Origin: Begonia masoniana
Taxonomy: Eukaryota; Streptophyta; Magnoliopsida; Cucurbitales; Begoniaceae
Direction of reading: 5' to 3'
DNA: 64,000 nucleotides
Assembly (NCBI GenBank): GCA_022432975.1
Contig: CM039509.1
Coordinates: forward strand, 41,512,209-41,576,208
The position numbers were made by a program, and so were the translations under genes. Numbering within the stretch: position 1 is the stretch's first letter; each line of letters starts with the position of its first letter. This document shows, piece after piece, positions 11,472 through 23,493 of the stretch. A model generated the notes under the pieces. The model was not told the origin of the DNA, ran no database searches, and worked only from the letters and a program-made list of their open reading frames with translations.

Positions 11472-13544
11472 ATGGCTAGACGACCAGGAAGACCGAGGAT
11501 ACCAAGAGAGGTACCAAGTCCAAGACGTGAGGAGGACTCTAGTGTGATCAGACAACTGACTGAGTTGATGCGCCAACAGACTGACATAGTGCGTCAACAA
11601 TCTGATCAATTAGGGGTGCTGTTGAATCGAGAAGCACAAGGAAGTGCCAACTCGGGTCCTGGTGGTGAGCATTCTGGAGATAGGTTTAGGAGACTTAGAC
11701 CACCCACATTTGATGGACAGTCAACGGATCCAGTCATAGCTGAAGGATGGCTTAGAAAGATTGAAAGTATGTTTAGGTGTGCCAGCATAGGAGAAGAAGA
11801 CAAGGTCACGTTGGCAACCTTCCATCTTGCTGGTGAAGCTCAACTCTGGTGGGAGACAATAGAGACCACCACAGATGTTCTGACCATGCCTTGGTCACAA
11901 TTCAAGGATGCTTTCTATGAGAAATATTTTAACAGTACTGTCCAAACCGCAAAAAAATTGGAGTTCCTCAACTTGAAGCAGACAGGGTCTGTGGCCGAGT
12001 ACAGTAAGCAGTTTGAGTCTCTGTCCAGATTTGCTGGACATTTTGCCCCCAGGGATGAAGATAAGGTGTTTAAGTTTGTGCATGGATTGAAGCCAGAAAT
12101 TTACCGAGGAGTAAAATTCTGCGGTATAAAGGGTTTGACATTAAGTGAAGTAGTGTCCACTGCTCTGGAAGTGGAAGAGGCTGAAAGGAAGTGTGCTGGA
12201 CCAAAGGAGACCCCGCAAAGGTTTAACCAGCCACACCAGCAGAAGGGAATGAAGAGGCCAAGTGAAGGCCAAAATAGCAAGGAAGCAGGAAGAAAAATAC
12301 AGAAGGTCAAGAATTTTCCCCAATGTCCAACGTGTTTGAAGAATCACCCGGGGGAGTGTAGGTGGACTTCTAGAAGGTGTTTCAATTGTGAGGAGGTCGG
12401 GCATTCGTTCAAGGACTGCACCAAGCCCAGAGTCCTTCGATGCTTCAACTGTAACAAGACAGGACACATGGTTAGAGACTGTCCAATCCCTAAGAGTGGC
12501 CCTGCTATGGTTAAACCGAGGATATTCTCAATGGTAGAGTCAGGAGAAGAGGAACAGCCTGCTGTAGTGTCAGGTACTATATTGATCAATTCAGTACCTG
12601 CTTTCACTTTATTAGACTCTGGTGCAACGCACTCATTTATAGCATCTACTTTTGCCAATAAATTAGATGTACAGTTTACCCCTTCCATGCATGTGTTTAA
12701 TGTTGCCTTACCCTCTGGGGAAAACATGCACTCTGACCAAGTGATGCTAGATAGCAATGTGTTAGTAGGGAATGTAAGTCTACCTGCTGATCTTATAATT
12801 ATGGATATAATAGGATTTGATGTAATCCTAGGTATGGACTGGTTGTTTAAACACCACGCCACAATTGATTGTAGAACCGGAGTAGTTAGTTTTCAACCCC
12901 CTGGTAAGTTGAAACATACCTTTCAAGCTTCAAAGAAGAGTAAGGAAATGTCTGTGATGACTTCTATTGCCACTAGACCTTCCCTGTGTAGGGAGTATTC
13001 GTGCTTCTTAGCTAGTGTTTTAGACACACAGCATATAGGAAAATCGAGTCCTCGAGATGTTTTAGCCGTCCAAGATTTTCCTGAGGTATTCCTAGATGAC
13101 CTTCCTGGCTTACCGCCAGATAGAGAAATTGAATTTGTTGTAGATGTATACCCCGGAGCCGAGCCTGTGTCTAAAAATCCTTATAGATTAGCTCCAACTG
13201 AGCTCAAGGAACTAAAGAAACAATTGGAAGAACTATTAGAGAAGGGGTTCATACGCCCTAGCTTTTCACCATGGGGTGCACCTGTCCTTTTTGTCAAGAA
13301 GAAGGATGGATCAATGCGCATGTGCATTGATTACAGAGAATTGAATAAGCTTACAGTCAAGAACAAATACCCTTTGCCGAGAATTGATGACTTATTTGAC
13401 CAGCTTAGAGGTGCGAGAGTTTTCTCAAAAATTGACCTTAGATCCGGTTATTACCAGCTTAAGGTTAAAACTGAAGATATCCCGAAGACTGCCTTTCGTA
13501 CTAGGTATGGACATTATGAGTTTCTGGTCATGTCTTTGGTTTGA
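11472..13544 (+). CDS. G1 gag, protease and start of reverse transcriptase
   Basis: Polyprotein of 690 residues from the first ATG after the primer site. A coiled, Arg/Gln-rich N-terminus (about 20-50) is followed by the gag domain (about 70-235, with WLRKIE, LWWETI and FVHGLKPEI segments). Cys-rich knuckles follow: [12 protein letters not shown] (285-296), [14 protein letters not shown] (303-316) and [14 protein letters not shown] (324-337). The retropepsin active site is [10 protein letters not shown] (DSGA at 382-385). Reverse transcriptase starts near 530 with [13 protein letters not shown] and runs through [13 protein letters not shown]. The frame ends prematurely in a T run (13535-13537) that is one base shorter than in related sequences. 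The rest of pol continues in another frame from about 13541. Capsid assembly, processing and cDNA synthesis are the family roles. Confidence 0.93.
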   Translation: MARRPGRPRIPREVPSPRREEDSSVIRQLTELMRQQTDIVRQQSDQLGVLLNREAQGSANSGPGGEHSGDRFRRLRPPTFDGQSTDPVIAEGWLRKIESMFRCASIGEEDKVTLATFHLAGEAQLWWETIETTTDVLTMPWSQFKDAFYEKYFNSTVQTAKKLEFLNLKQTGSVAEYSKQFESLSRFAGHFAPRDEDKVFKFVHGLKPEIYRGVKFCGIKGLTLSEVVSTALEVEEAERKCAGPKETPQRFNQPHQQKGMKRPSEGQNSKEAGRKIQKVKNFPQCPTCLKNHPGECRWTSRRCFNCEEVGHSFKDCTKPRVLRCFNCNKTGHMVRDCPIPKSGPAMVKPRIFSMVESGEEEQPAVVSGTILINSVPAFTLLDSGATHSFIASTFANKLDVQFTPSMHVFNVALPSGENMHSDQVMLDSNVLVGNVSLPADLIIMDIIGFDVILGMDWLFKHHATIDCRTGVVSFQPPGKLKHTFQASKKSKEMSVMTSIATRPSLCREYSCFLASVLDTQHIGKSSPRDVLAVQDFPEVFLDDLPGLPPDREIEFVVDVYPGAEPVSKNPYRLAPTELKELKKQLEELLEKGFIRPSFSPWGAPVLFVKKKDGSMRMCIDYRELNKLTVKNKYPLPRIDDLFDQLRGARVFSKIDLRSGYYQLKVKTEDIPKTAFRTRYGHYEFLVMSLV

Positions 13545-15955
13545 CAAACGCACCAGCAGCCTTTATGGATCTTATGAACAGAGTGTTTCATGAGTATTTG
13601 GACAAGTTTGTCATTGTATTTATAGATGACATTCTAATCTATTCCAAAACCAAGGAGGAGCATGCAGAACACTTAAACTTAGTGTTAGGATTACTGAAAC
13701 AGCACCAATTATACGCCAAGTTTTCTAAGTGTGAATTTTGGTTGGACCAAGTTCACTTTTTAGGACATGTCATTTCTGGAAATGGATTATCTGTTGATCC
13801 AGCTAAGGTTCAAGCAGTTAGGGAATGGCCCCAACCGAAGAATGCCACCGATATCAGAAGTTTTCTTGGACTAGCAGGATACTATAGAAAGTTCATTGAA
13901 GGATTTTCAAAGATTGCTACACCTCTCACTAAGTTGACTAGGAAGAATGTAAAGTACACATGGACCGATGAATGTGAACTTAGTTTCCAAACTTTGAAAC
14001 AGAAACTGACCAATGCTCCTATTTTAACCCTTCCAGTTGAAGGTGGTAAGTATAGTATTTACTGTGATGCATCCAAGATTGGACTGGGCTGTGTCTTGAT
14101 GCAGGACGGGAAAGTTATAGCTTACGCTTCCAGGCAGTTGAAAACGCATGAGAAGAATTACCCCACGCATGACTTAGAATTAGCTGCAGTGGTGTTTGCA
14201 CTTAAGATTTGGAGACATTATCTGTATGGACAATCTTGTGAAATATTCTCAGACCATAAAAGTCTGAAATATATTTTCACTCAAAAAGAATTAAATATGA
14301 GGCAACGTAGATGGTTAGAATTTGTAAAAGATTATGACTTTGAGATCAAGTACCATCCCGGAAAAGCAAATGTTGTGGCAGATGCCTTGAGCAGGGTAGC
14401 AACATCAGCCCCGACTATGAGTTTCAGTATGCCGTTAGCCTTAGAATCTGAATTTCGAAGGTTTAATCTAGAAGCAGTATCTAGCGTATCAGCTATACTT
14501 TCGGCCATAACCTTAAGACCTACTATTCTTGAGAAGATAAAGGAAGCTCAGTCGAACGATGATGACTGTAACAAGTTCAAGTCAAGCATAGACTCCACGG
14601 ACAAATCGGATTTCAACTATTCTTCCGATGGAATCCTTAAGTTTAGGAATAGGTGGTTTGTTCCTGCCATTAAAGAGCTTCGTGATGAGATTCTTTCTGA
14701 GGCTCATTCCTCTAGATTCTCAGTTCACCCTGGGTGTACGAAGATGTATGAGGATCTGAAACAGCATTATTGGTGGCCTGGAATGAAAAGAAGTGTGGCA
14801 GAATATGTAGGATCATGTTTATGTTGTCAACAGGTTAAAGCTGAACATCAGAGACCTGCAGGAACATTACAACCTTTGCCAATCCCCGAATGGAAATGGG
14901 AACAAATAACCATGGACTTTGTGGTAGGATTGCCTAAAACAGTAAAAGGACATGATGCAATTTGGGTAATAGTTGACCGTTTAACCAAATCAGCCCACTT
15001 CCTGCCTATGAAGATGACATACTCAATGGATCAACTTGCTGAGTTGTATGTGCACGAAATTGTCAGATTGCATGGAGTTCCAAGTATTATAGTCTCAGAC
15101 CGAGATGCTAGATTCACATCTAAGTTTTGGAAGAGTTTGCATAAGGCAATGGGGACTCAGCTTAGTTTCAGTACAGCTTTCCACCCTCAAACAGATGGAC
15201 AATCCGAAAGGACTATTCAGATTTTAGAAGATATGCTTCGTGCTTGTGTTTTAGATTTCCAAGGTTCCTGGAGTAAGTACCTAGCTTTAGTAGAATTTTC
15301 TTACAATAACAGTTTTCAGGCAACAATAAGAATGGCACCGTATGAAGCACTGTATGGACGAAAATGCAGATCACCTTTGTACTGGAATGAAGTTGGTGAA
15401 GCGCAGTTGCTTGGTCCTGATATTGTGCAACGGACTGTGGAGAAAGTTGCTCTTATCCGACAAAGAATCTTGACAGCTCAAAGCCGACAGAAGTGTTATG
15501 CCGATAAGAGACGCAGAGAATTGGAGTTTGAAGTTGGAGATGAAGTTTTCCTTAAGGTGTCACCTTTCAAGGGAGTTGTAAGATTCGGAAAGAGAGGGAA
15601 GTTGAATCCTAGATTTATTGGACCATTCATAATCTCGAAGAAGTTTGGGAAAACAGCCTATCAGTTACAGCTGCCAGTCTCTATGGATGGAGTCCATAAT
15701 GTGTTTCATGTTTCCATGTTGAAGAAGTGTGTGCGGGATCCGTCTCAGATTGTGGAACAGCAGAGTATTGAAGTTCAACCAACCCTTTCTTATGAAGAGA
15801 AACCAGCAAAGATCCTAGACTTTGCTGTAAAAGTATTGCGGAACAAAGAAATCCCACTAGTTAAAGTCTTGTGGCACAATCAAAACCTTGAAGAGACAAC
15901 TTGGGAACGCCAACAAGACATGATGGATCAATATCCCGAATTGTTCAGGTACTGA
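13541..15955 (+). CDS. G1 reverse transcriptase (rest), RNase H, integrase, chromodomain
   Basis: About 800 residues, continuing pol after the frameshift. The first Met is not a natural start. In order: the RT active site FIDDILIYS (about 28-36), the thumb and connection, RNase H ([15 protein letters not shown] near 170, [20 protein letters not shown], then [11 protein letters not shown] near 280), the integrase HHCC zinc region ([10 protein letters not shown]...[11 protein letters not shown], about 390-435), and the DDE core ([19 protein letters not shown], and the Glu in [10 protein letters not shown]). RKCRSPLYW follows, and a C-terminal chromodomain-like segment ends near [18 protein letters not shown]. 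That tail marks it as a chromovirus, a class whose integration is guided to heterochromatin. All catalytic residues are present, so the T-run frameshift is the only visible defect. Confidence 0.93.
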   Translation: MTNAPAAFMDLMNRVFHEYLDKFVIVFIDDILIYSKTKEEHAEHLNLVLGLLKQHQLYAKFSKCEFWLDQVHFLGHVISGNGLSVDPAKVQAVREWPQPKNATDIRSFLGLAGYYRKFIEGFSKIATPLTKLTRKNVKYTWTDECELSFQTLKQKLTNAPILTLPVEGGKYSIYCDASKIGLGCVLMQDGKVIAYASRQLKTHEKNYPTHDLELAAVVFALKIWRHYLYGQSCEIFSDHKSLKYIFTQKELNMRQRRWLEFVKDYDFEIKYHPGKANVVADALSRVATSAPTMSFSMPLALESEFRRFNLEAVSSVSAILSAITLRPTILEKIKEAQSNDDDCNKFKSSIDSTDKSDFNYSSDGILKFRNRWFVPAIKELRDEILSEAHSSRFSVHPGCTKMYEDLKQHYWWPGMKRSVAEYVGSCLCCQQVKAEHQRPAGTLQPLPIPEWKWEQITMDFVVGLPKTVKGHDAIWVIVDRLTKSAHFLPMKMTYSMDQLAELYVHEIVRLHGVPSIIVSDRDARFTSKFWKSLHKAMGTQLSFSTAFHPQTDGQSERTIQILEDMLRACVLDFQGSWSKYLALVEFSYNNSFQATIRMAPYEALYGRKCRSPLYWNEVGEAQLLGPDIVQRTVEKVALIRQRILTAQSRQKCYADKRRRELEFEVGDEVFLKVSPFKGVVRFGKRGKLNPRFIGPFIISKKFGKTAYQLQLPVSMDGVHNVFHVSMLKKCVRDPSQIVEQQSIEVQPTLSYEEKPAKILDFAVKVLRNKEIPLVKVLWHNQNLEETTWERQQDMMDQYPELFRY

Positions 15956-15977
15956 ATTTTGAGGACAAAATTCTTTT

Positions 15978-15990
15978 AAGGAGGGTAGAT
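15978..15990 (+). other. Polypurine tract of G1
   Basis: AAGGAGGGTAGAT directly precedes the 3' LTR start TGTAATACCC at 15991. It lies 23 bases after the pol stop codon. The gag-pol end, GAGGACAAAATTCTT and purine tract follow the same order in G2 and, reversed, in G3. Confidence 0.85.
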
Positions 15991-16787
15991 TGTAATACCC
16001 GGTTTTTATATAGACCAATTCTCTATCTCTTGTAGCTAATGGTGCATTTTATATGGCAATATTAAATGTAGGGTTGGTGGATGACTAGACAAGGGCATAT
16101 GAGTAATTGGAAATTTAAAAAGTGGATAACGTATTTAAGGAAAGAGGTTTTGAGTTATTTCACGGTAGCCGCCACCCTTTCCCTCATTTCCTCTCGGTTT
16201 TTCAGCTCGAGCAGCAGGATTCTCCAGGCGATTCCCCTGTTCGATTCTCCTTCAACCTAGGTGAACTCTCCTCGTCTTCTTGTGATTTTAGTAGTTAGAT
16301 AGCTGAGGGAATACAATGTATGAAGTTTCGAGGAAAACGCTATGATTTGGTATAGATTCGGGTTTCTGTGAAATGGGAATGCACGAAGATCCGAACTCCA
16401 TAATTTATTTCCTTAAACTCCTGGATTGTTTAGAATGAAGTATAACTAACATACTGCCTACGATTTTAGGTTTGAGCTAAACCGAAGTAGCTAGCAACCA
16501 AGTAATTCCAGGAGGGCCAGGTAAGTAGAGTTTGTATTTGCCTTCGGGCCTACATCACAAAACACTAGGATTTTCTTGTATGCATGAAAGTATGTTTCAT
16601 TTCAATTGCCATGCATCATATTTTGGAAAGAAAACGAAAATGAATTTACATGAAGTAGCATGGTGAGTTGTGAACAGATTGAGACAATACATTTTTAAGG
16701 GAATTAATCCGCCCCTTAATCGAACATAACTGGATTCATACCTTGGGAAAAACCGATCCACCTCCCATTGTATCAGGGATCAATCAG

Positions 16788-19700
16788 TTGACTAGTCGTC
16801 GGCAGCTGTGTTTGAGTCGTGACGTCATCGGCAGAAGCCTGTTATTTATATATGGCCTATTCCGTTGACTAGTCGTCGGCAGCTGTGTTTGAGTCGTGAC
16901 GTCATCGGCAGAAGCCTGTTATTTATATATGGCCTATTCCGTTGACTAGTCGTCGGCAGCTGTGTTTGAGTCGTGACGTCATCGGCAGAAGCCTGTTATT
17001 TATATATGGCCTATTCCGTTGACTAGTCGTCGGCAGCTGTGTTTGAGTCGTGACGTCATCGGCAGAAGCCTGTTATTTATATATGGCCTATTCCGTTGAC
17101 TAGTCGTCGGCAGCTGTGTTTGAGTCGTGACGTCATCGGCAGAAGCCTGTTATTTATATATGGCCTATTCCGTTGACTAGTCGTCGGCAGCTGTGTTTGA
17201 GTCGTGACGTCATCGGCAGAAGCCTGTTATTTATATATGGCCTATTCCGTTGACTAGTCGTCGGCAGCTGTGTTTGAGTCGTGACGTCATCGGCAGAAGC
17301 CTGTTATTTATATATGGCCTATTCCGTTGACTAGTCGTCGGCAGCTGTGTTTGAGTCGTGACGTCATCGGCAGAAGCCTGTTATTTATATATGGCCTATT
17401 CCGTTGACTAGTCGTCGGCAGCTGTGTTTGAGTCGTGACGTCATCGGCAGAAGCCTGTTATTTATATATGGCCTATTCCGTTGACTAGTCGTCGGCAGCT
17501 GTGTTTGAGTCGTGACGTCATCGGCAGAAGCTGGATAATTAAGTTATCCTGCTGACGTCATCGGCAGAAGCCTGTTATTTATATATGGCCTATTCCGTTG
17601 ACTAGTCGTCGGCAGCTGTGTTTGAGTCGTGACGTCATCGGCAGAAGCCTGTTATTTATATATGGCCTATTCCGTTGACTAGTCGTCGGCAGCTGTGTTT
17701 GAGTCGTGACGTCATCGGCAGAAGCCTGTTATTTATATATGGCCTATTCCGTTGACTAGTCGTCGGCAGCTGTGTTTGAGTCGTGACGTCATCGGCAGAA
17801 GCCTGTTATTTATATATGGCCTATTCCGTTGACTAGTCGTCGGCAGCTGTGTTTGAGTCGTGACGTCATCGGCAGAAGCCTGTTATTTATATATGGCCTA
17901 TTCCGTTGACTAGTCGTCGGCAGCTGTGTTTGAGTCGTGACGTCATCGGCAGAAGCCTGTTATTTATATATGGCCTATTCCGTTGACTAGTCGTCGGCAG
18001 CTGTGTTTGAGTCGTGACGTCATCGGCAGAAGCCTGTTATTTATATATGGCCTATTCCGTTGACTAGTCGTCGGCAGCTGTGTTTGAGTCGTGACGTCAT
18101 CGGCAGAAGCCTGTTATTTATATATGGCCTATTCCGTTGACTAGTCGTCGGCAGCTGTGTTTGAGTCGTGACGTCATCGGCAGAAGCCTGTTATTTATAT
18201 ATGGCCTATTCCGTTGACTAGTCGTCGGCAGCTGTGTTTGAGTCGTGACGTCATCGGCAGAAGCCTGTTATTTATATATGGCCTATTCCGTTGACTAGTC
18301 GTCGGCAGCTGTGTTTGAGTCGTGACGTCATCGGCAGAAGCCTGTTATTTATATATGGCCTATTCCGTTGACTAGTCGTCGGCAGCTGTGTTTGAGTCGT
18401 GACGTCATCGGCAGAAGCCTGTTATTTATATATGGCCTATTCCGTTGACTAGTCGTCGGCAGCTGTGTTTGAGTCGTGACGTCATCGGCAGAAGCCTGTT
18501 ATTTATATATGGCCTATTCCGTTGACTAGTCGTCGGCAGCTGTGTTTGAGTCGTGACGTCATCGGCAGAAGCCTGTTATTTATATATGGCCTATTCCGTT
18601 GACTAGTCGTCGGCAGCTGTGTTTGAGTCGTGACGTCATCGGCAGAAGCCTGTTATTTATATATGGCCTATTCCGTTGACTAGTCGTCGGCAGCTGTGTT
18701 TGAGTCGTGACGTCATCGGCAGAAGCCTGTTATTTATATATGGCCTATTCCGTTGACTAGTCGTCGGCAGCTGTGTTTGAGTCGTGACGTCATCGGCAGA
18801 AGCCTGTTATTTATATATGGCCTATTCCGTTGACTAGTCGTCGGCAGCTGTGTTTGAGTCGTGACGTCATCGGCAGAAGCCTGTTATTTATATATGGCCT
18901 ATTCCGTTGACTAGTCGTCGGCAGCTGTGTTTGAGTCGTGACGTCATCGGCAGAAGCCTGTTATTTATATATGGCCTATTCCGTTGACTAGTCGTCGGCA
19001 GCTGTGTTTGAGTCGTGACGTCATCGGCAGAAGCCTGTTATTTATATATGGCCTATTCCGTTGACTAGTCGTCGGCAGCTGTGTTTGAGTCGTGACGTCA
19101 TCGGCAGAAGCCTGTTATTTATATATGGCCTATTCCGTTGACTAGTCGTCGGCAGCTGTGTTTGAGTCGTGACGTCATCGGCAGAAGCCTGTTATTTATA
19201 TATGGCCTATTCCGTTGACTAGTCGTCGGCAGCTGTGTTTGAGTCGTGACGTCATCGGCAGAAGCCTGTTATTTATATATGGCCTATTCCGTTGACTAGT
19301 CGTCGGCAGCTGTGTTTGAGTCGTGACGTCATCGGCAGAAGCCTGTTATTTATATATGGCCTATTCCGTTGACTAGTCGTCGGCAGCTGTGTTTGAGTCG
19401 TGACGTCATCGGCAGAAGCTGGATAATTAAGTTATCCTGCTGACGTCATCGGCAGAAGCCTGTTATTTATATATGGCCTATTCCGTTGACTAGTCGTCGG
19501 CAGCTGTGTTTGAGTCGTGACGTCATCGGCAGAAGCCTGTTATTTATATATGGCCTATTCCGTTGACTAGTCGTCGGCAGCTGTGTTTGAGTCGTGACGT
19601 CATCGGCAGAAGCTGGATAATTAAGTTATCCTGCTGACGTCATCGGCAGAAGCTGGATAATTAAGTTATCCTGCTGACGTCATCGGCAGAAGCCTGTTAT

Positions 19701-19890
19701 TTATATATGGCCTATTCCGTTGACTAGTCGTCGGCAGCTGTGTTTGAGTCGTGACGTCATCGGCAGAAGCCTGTTATTTATATATGGCCTATTCCGTTGA
19801 CTAGTCGTCGGCAGCTGTGTTTGAGTCGTGACGTCATCGGCAGAAGCCTGTTATTTATATATGGCCTATTCCGTTGACTAGTCGTCGGCA
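16788..19890 (+). repeat. Array B2, 77-bp units, about 38 copies
   Basis: Same 77-bp unit as B1 with four 40-bp units (near 17530, 19418, 19611 and 19651). Units look identical. Each carries TGACGTCA and ends gtcgtcggcag. Left junction: gatcaatcag|ttgactagtc. Right junction: into an A unit at ccccattgtatc. Confidence 0.95.
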
Positions 19891-19913
19891 GGGGCGTTTG
19901 ACCTCTGTCACCC

Positions 19914-21945
19914 CATTGTATCAGGGATCAATCATCTGTTAAGGGAACTAATCCACCCCTTAAGTGACATATATGTGGATTCATACCCTGGGAAAGCTGA
20001 TCCACCTCCCATTGTATCAGGGATCAATCATCTGTTAAGGGAACTAATCCACCCCTTAAGTGACATATATGTGGATTCATACCCTGGGAAAGCTGATCCA
20101 CCTCCCATTGTATCAGGGATCAATCATCTGTTAAGGGAACTAATCCACCCCTTAAGTGACATATATGTGGATTCATACCCTGGGAAAGCTGATCCACCTC
20201 CCATTGTATCAGGGATCAATCATCTGTTAAGGGAACTAATCCACCCCTTAAGTGACATATATGTGGATTCATACCCTGGGAAAGCTGATCCACCTCCCAT
20301 TGTATCAGGGATCAATCATCTGTTAAGGGAACTAATCCACCCCTTAAGTGACATATATGTGGATTCATACCCTGGGAAAGCTGATCCACCTCCCATTGTA
20401 TCAGGGATCAATCATCTGTTAAGGGAACTAATCCACCCCTTAAGTGACATATATGTGGATTCATACCCTGGGAAAGCTGATCCACCTCCCATTGTATCAG
20501 GGATCAATCATCTGTTAAGGGAACTAATCCACCCCTTAAGTGACATATATGTGGATTCATACCCTGGGAAAGCTGATCCACCTCCCATTGTATCAGGGAT
20601 CAATCATCTGTTAAGGGAACTAATCCACCCCTTAAGTGACATATATGTGGATTCATACCCTGGGAAAGCTGATCCACCTCCCATTGTATCAGGGATCAAT
20701 CATCTGTTAAGGGAACTAATCCACCCCTTAAGTGACATATATGTGGATTCATACCCTGGGAAAGCTGATCCACCTCCCATTGTATCAGGGATCAATCATC
20801 TGTTAAGGGAACTAATCCACCCCTTAAGTGACATATATGTGGATTCATACCCTGGGAAAGCTGATCCACCTCCCATTGTATCAGGGATCAATCATCTGTT
20901 AAGGGAACTAATCCACCCCTTAAGTGACATATATGTGGATTCATACCCTGGGAAAGCTGATCCACCTCCCATTGTATCAGGGATCAATCATCTGTTAAGG
21001 GAACTAATCCACCCCTTAAGTGACATATATGTGGATTCATACCCTGGGAAAGCTGATCCACCTCCCATTGTATCAGGGATCAATCATCTGTTAAGGGAAC
21101 TAATCCACCCCTTAAGTGACATATATGTGGATTCATACCCTGGGAAAGCTGATCCACCTCCCATTGTATCAGGGATCAATCATCTGTTAAGGGAACTAAT
21201 CCACCCCTTAAGTGACATATATGTGGATTCATACCCTGGGAAAGCTGATCCACCTCCCATTGTATCAGGGATCAATCATCTGTTAAGGGAACTAATCCAC
21301 CCCTTAAGTGACATATATGTGGATTCATACCCTGGGAAAGCTGATCCACCTCCCATTGTATCAGGGATCAATCATCTGTTAAGGGAACTAATCCACCCCT
21401 TAAGTGACATATATGTGGATTCATACCCTGGGAAAGCTGATCCACCTCCCATTGTATCAGGGATCAATCATCTGTTAAGGGAACTAATCCACCCCTTAAG
21501 TGACATATATGTGGATTCATACCCTGGGAAAGCTGATCCACCTCCCATTGTATCAGGGATCAATCATCTGTTAAGGGAACTAATCCACCCCTTAAGTGAC
21601 ATATATGTGGATTCATACCCTGGGAAAGCTGATCCACCTCCCATTGTATCAGGGATCAATCATCTGTTAAGGGAACTAATCCACCCCTTAAGTGACATAT
21701 ATGTGGATTCATACCCTGGGAAAGCTGATCCACCTCCCATTGTATCAGGGATCAATCATCTGTTAAGGGAACTAATCCACCCCTTAAGTGACATATATGT
21801 GGATTCATACCCTGGGAAAGCTGATCCACCTCCCATTGTATCAGGGATCAATCATCTGTTAAGGGAACTAATCCACCCCTTAAGTGACATATATGTGGAT
21901 TCATACCCTGGGAAAGCTGATCCACCTCCCATTGTATCAGGGATC
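19914..21945 (+). repeat. Array A2, 96-bp units, about 21 copies
   Basis: A variant of the A1 unit with ccctgggaaagctgatcc in place of ccttgggaaaaaccgatcc, making it 96 bp. Because 96 is a multiple of 3 the array stays open for 662 codons with a 32-residue repeat. It has no start context or domain and sits in an LTR, so it is not called as a gene. Confidence 0.95.
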
Positions 21946-22384
21946 ATCAGACCGGTTGAATGAATGCAATATAACTGAGGAAGAGGAATGTAGAAATTGC
22001 ATATTTAGGATTTGCATATCTCTGTACTTCCATCATTTCTTGCTCTGCTTACTTAGCATTAGGCTAATAGATGAGTTTTGTGATGTAGGTGTTGAGAATA
22101 TAGCAGGTGATTTCCTTGATCGTGCAAATGAATAGATGTGGTTGGAGGAGTACTCTCATGTTCTGATTCGGCAAACTGTTGAGGCGGATTAACTGATGTC
22201 TGCAGATATGAGAAATTAATTGACAATGATTTAGTCTGAGTATGTTGAATTTTTATAACAGTAGAGATTGCAACCTTTTGAATACATTTTAGAATTTCTG
22301 ATGTTAGTGTCCTGTTGAATTTCTAGAATGCTGATTTACGGAATTTGAGTAATACAATGAATTGAGGTGTTTTAGAATGAGTTT

Positions 22385-22509
22385 TGGTAAAATTTCTGAA
22401 GTAATTTGTAGAGCAGATTTTAGGATATTGGGAGATTGTATTGAGTGCATAAATAATCTGGAAAATATTGATTTTGGGGCATTGATATTGATAACGATGA
22501 CAGGCGACA
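22385..22509 (+). repeat. Copy of C1 gag leader inside E1
   Basis: The segment ending ggggcattgatattgataac...gacaggcgac is a second copy of 23355-23487, the sequence just upstream of the C1 gag. The two copies differ by many scattered single-base indels. It lies between the G1 LTR sequence and the A-rich array, where no C1 sequence is expected. Confidence 0.7.
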
Positions 22510-23088
22510 AAAAAAAAAAAATAAAAAAAAAAAAATAAAAAAAAAAAAACAAAAAAAAAAAAAACAAAAAAAAAAAAACAAAAAAAAAAAAATAAAAAAA
22601 AAAAAAACAAAAAAAAAAAAATAAAAAAAAAAAAAATAAAAAAAAAAAAAATAAAAAAAAAAAAAAATAAAAAAAAAAAAATAAAAAAAAAAAAACAAAA
22701 AAAAAAAAATAAAAAAAAAAAAACAAAAAAAAAAAAATAAAAAAAAAAAAAAACAAAAAAAAAAAAACAAAAAAAAAAAAACAAAAAAAAAAAAAATAAA
22801 AAAAAAAAAAATAAAAAAAAAAAAATAAAAAAAAAAAAATAAAAAAAAAAAAATAAAAAAAAAAAAAACAAAAAAAAAAAAAAAATAAAAAAAAAAAAAA
22901 ACAAAAAAAAAAAAAAATAAAAAAAAAAAAACAAAAAAAAAAAAAATAAAAAAAAAAAAACAAAAAAAAAAAAAACAAAAAAAAAAAAAAATAAAAAAAA
23001 AAAAATAAAAAAAAAAAAACAAAAAAAAAAAAATAAAAAAAAAAAAATAAAAAAAAAAAAAAAATAAAAAAAAAAAAAATTAGTTCTA
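22510..23088 (+). repeat. A-rich array, A(11-15) separated by T or C
   Basis: About 40 runs of A, each about 11-15 long and each ended by one T or C. On the minus strand this is T runs separated by A or G, near the start of the antisense E1 LTR. It produces meaningless Phe-rich frames on the minus strand. The length is likely unstable in both DNA and assembly. Confidence 0.9.
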
Positions 23089-23110
23089 TAGAAACGGGTG
23101 TTACATGCGC

Positions 23111-23493
23111 AAACAACACGGACGCTTCAGTTTCAGACAGCTACGCACTGTTGATCACACTGCCGACGCTCTCTGCAAAGTTTCACAGAGGAAACTGTTT
23201 GGAATTCTAGTTAAGAAATTCATGAAGCAGAAACAATCTATTTATGCTTTGGATTTTTCAGTGATTAACTTTGACCAAATCAATATTGTTTTGATGGCAG
23301 TTTGGGTTGGAGAAAAGCATCCCAGCAAGAAAGGGGGTTATAATTTTGAAATTTTGGGTTGAAATTTCTGAAGTTAATTTGTAGAGCAATTTTCTGATAT
23401 TGTGGAGATTGATATTGAGGTTGAATAATTAATCTGGAAATATCTGATTTTGGGGCATTGATTATTGATAACGATGACAGGCGACAATAGTAC
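23111..23493 (+). other. C1 leader, part 2
   Basis: It continues the C1 leader after the TGCGC duplication (23106-23110) and runs to the gag start. A short open frame (23105-23362) has no known features. The last 130 bp are those copied at 22385-22509. Confidence 0.5.

Larger units (their letters stand above)
16521..22088 (+). promoter_or_regulatory. Structured intron-like leader module, G1 3' LTR
   Basis: Donor CAG|GTAAGT at 16521, hairpin GCCTTCGGGC (16540-16549), CCTACATCACAAAA (16549-16562), exact complement TTTTGTGATGTAGG at 22076-22089 ending in the acceptor AG. Arrays B2 and A2 fall inside because of the rearrangement. The module ends are identical to those of the 5' LTR. Confidence 0.5.
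5792..22384 (+). mobile_element. Ty3/gypsy chromovirus G1 (Tekay/Del-like)
   Basis: A nearly complete chromovirus: 5' LTR ending GCGTTACA at 11317, initiator-Met primer site, gag-pol ending in a chromodomain, purine tract, 3' LTR starting TGTAATACCC at 15991. The first 570 bp of the two LTRs appear identical by eye, so insertion was recent. Gag with three Cys-rich knuckles, the RKCRSPLYW integrase segment and the C-terminal chromodomain support the chromovirus assignment. Both LTRs are distorted: inverted and duplicated pieces in the 5' LTR, exchanged array order and a missing end in the 3' LTR. The right boundary is therefore approximate and no matching GTACA was found there. Confidence 0.85.
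15991..22384 (+). repeat. 3' LTR of G1, rearranged and lacking its end
   Basis: The first 570 bp match the 5' LTR by eye without differences. It then runs through the leader and one A unit (about 16697-16787), jumps into array B2, a short tail piece (ggggcgtttgacctctgtca), array A2, and the unique blocks 21946-22384. The order A-then-B of the 5' LTR is thus B-then-A here, and the GTTACA end is absent. Both jumps occur at short shared strings (CAATCA/CAGTTG area and CCCAT). Confidence 0.75.
4107..23105 (-). mobile_element. Antisense gypsy LTR unit E1, hosting G1
   Basis: The unit starts TGTAACGCCC, ends GGGTGTTACA and is flanked by TGCGC on both sides (4102-4106, 23106-23110). Read on the minus strand it begins TGTAACACCCG, the usual start of gypsy LTRs here, so E1 is inserted antisense to C1. 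Its own sequence is seen at 4107-5791 (LTR tail, 61-bp array, ATCGG-type repeats) and at the right end (A-rich array and LTR start). Chromovirus G1 and rearranged antisense pieces fill the middle. Whether E1 was a solo LTR or a full element cannot be decided. Confidence 0.7.

Noticed and set aside
19975..21963. A 662-residue frame with a 32-residue repeat
   Set aside because: It follows from the 96-bp unit length of array A2 inside an LTR. The 97-bp version in the other LTR is closed, so no selection for coding is visible.
22304..23119. Phe-rich frames resembling a membrane protein on the minus strand
   Set aside because: They translate T runs of the A-rich array.
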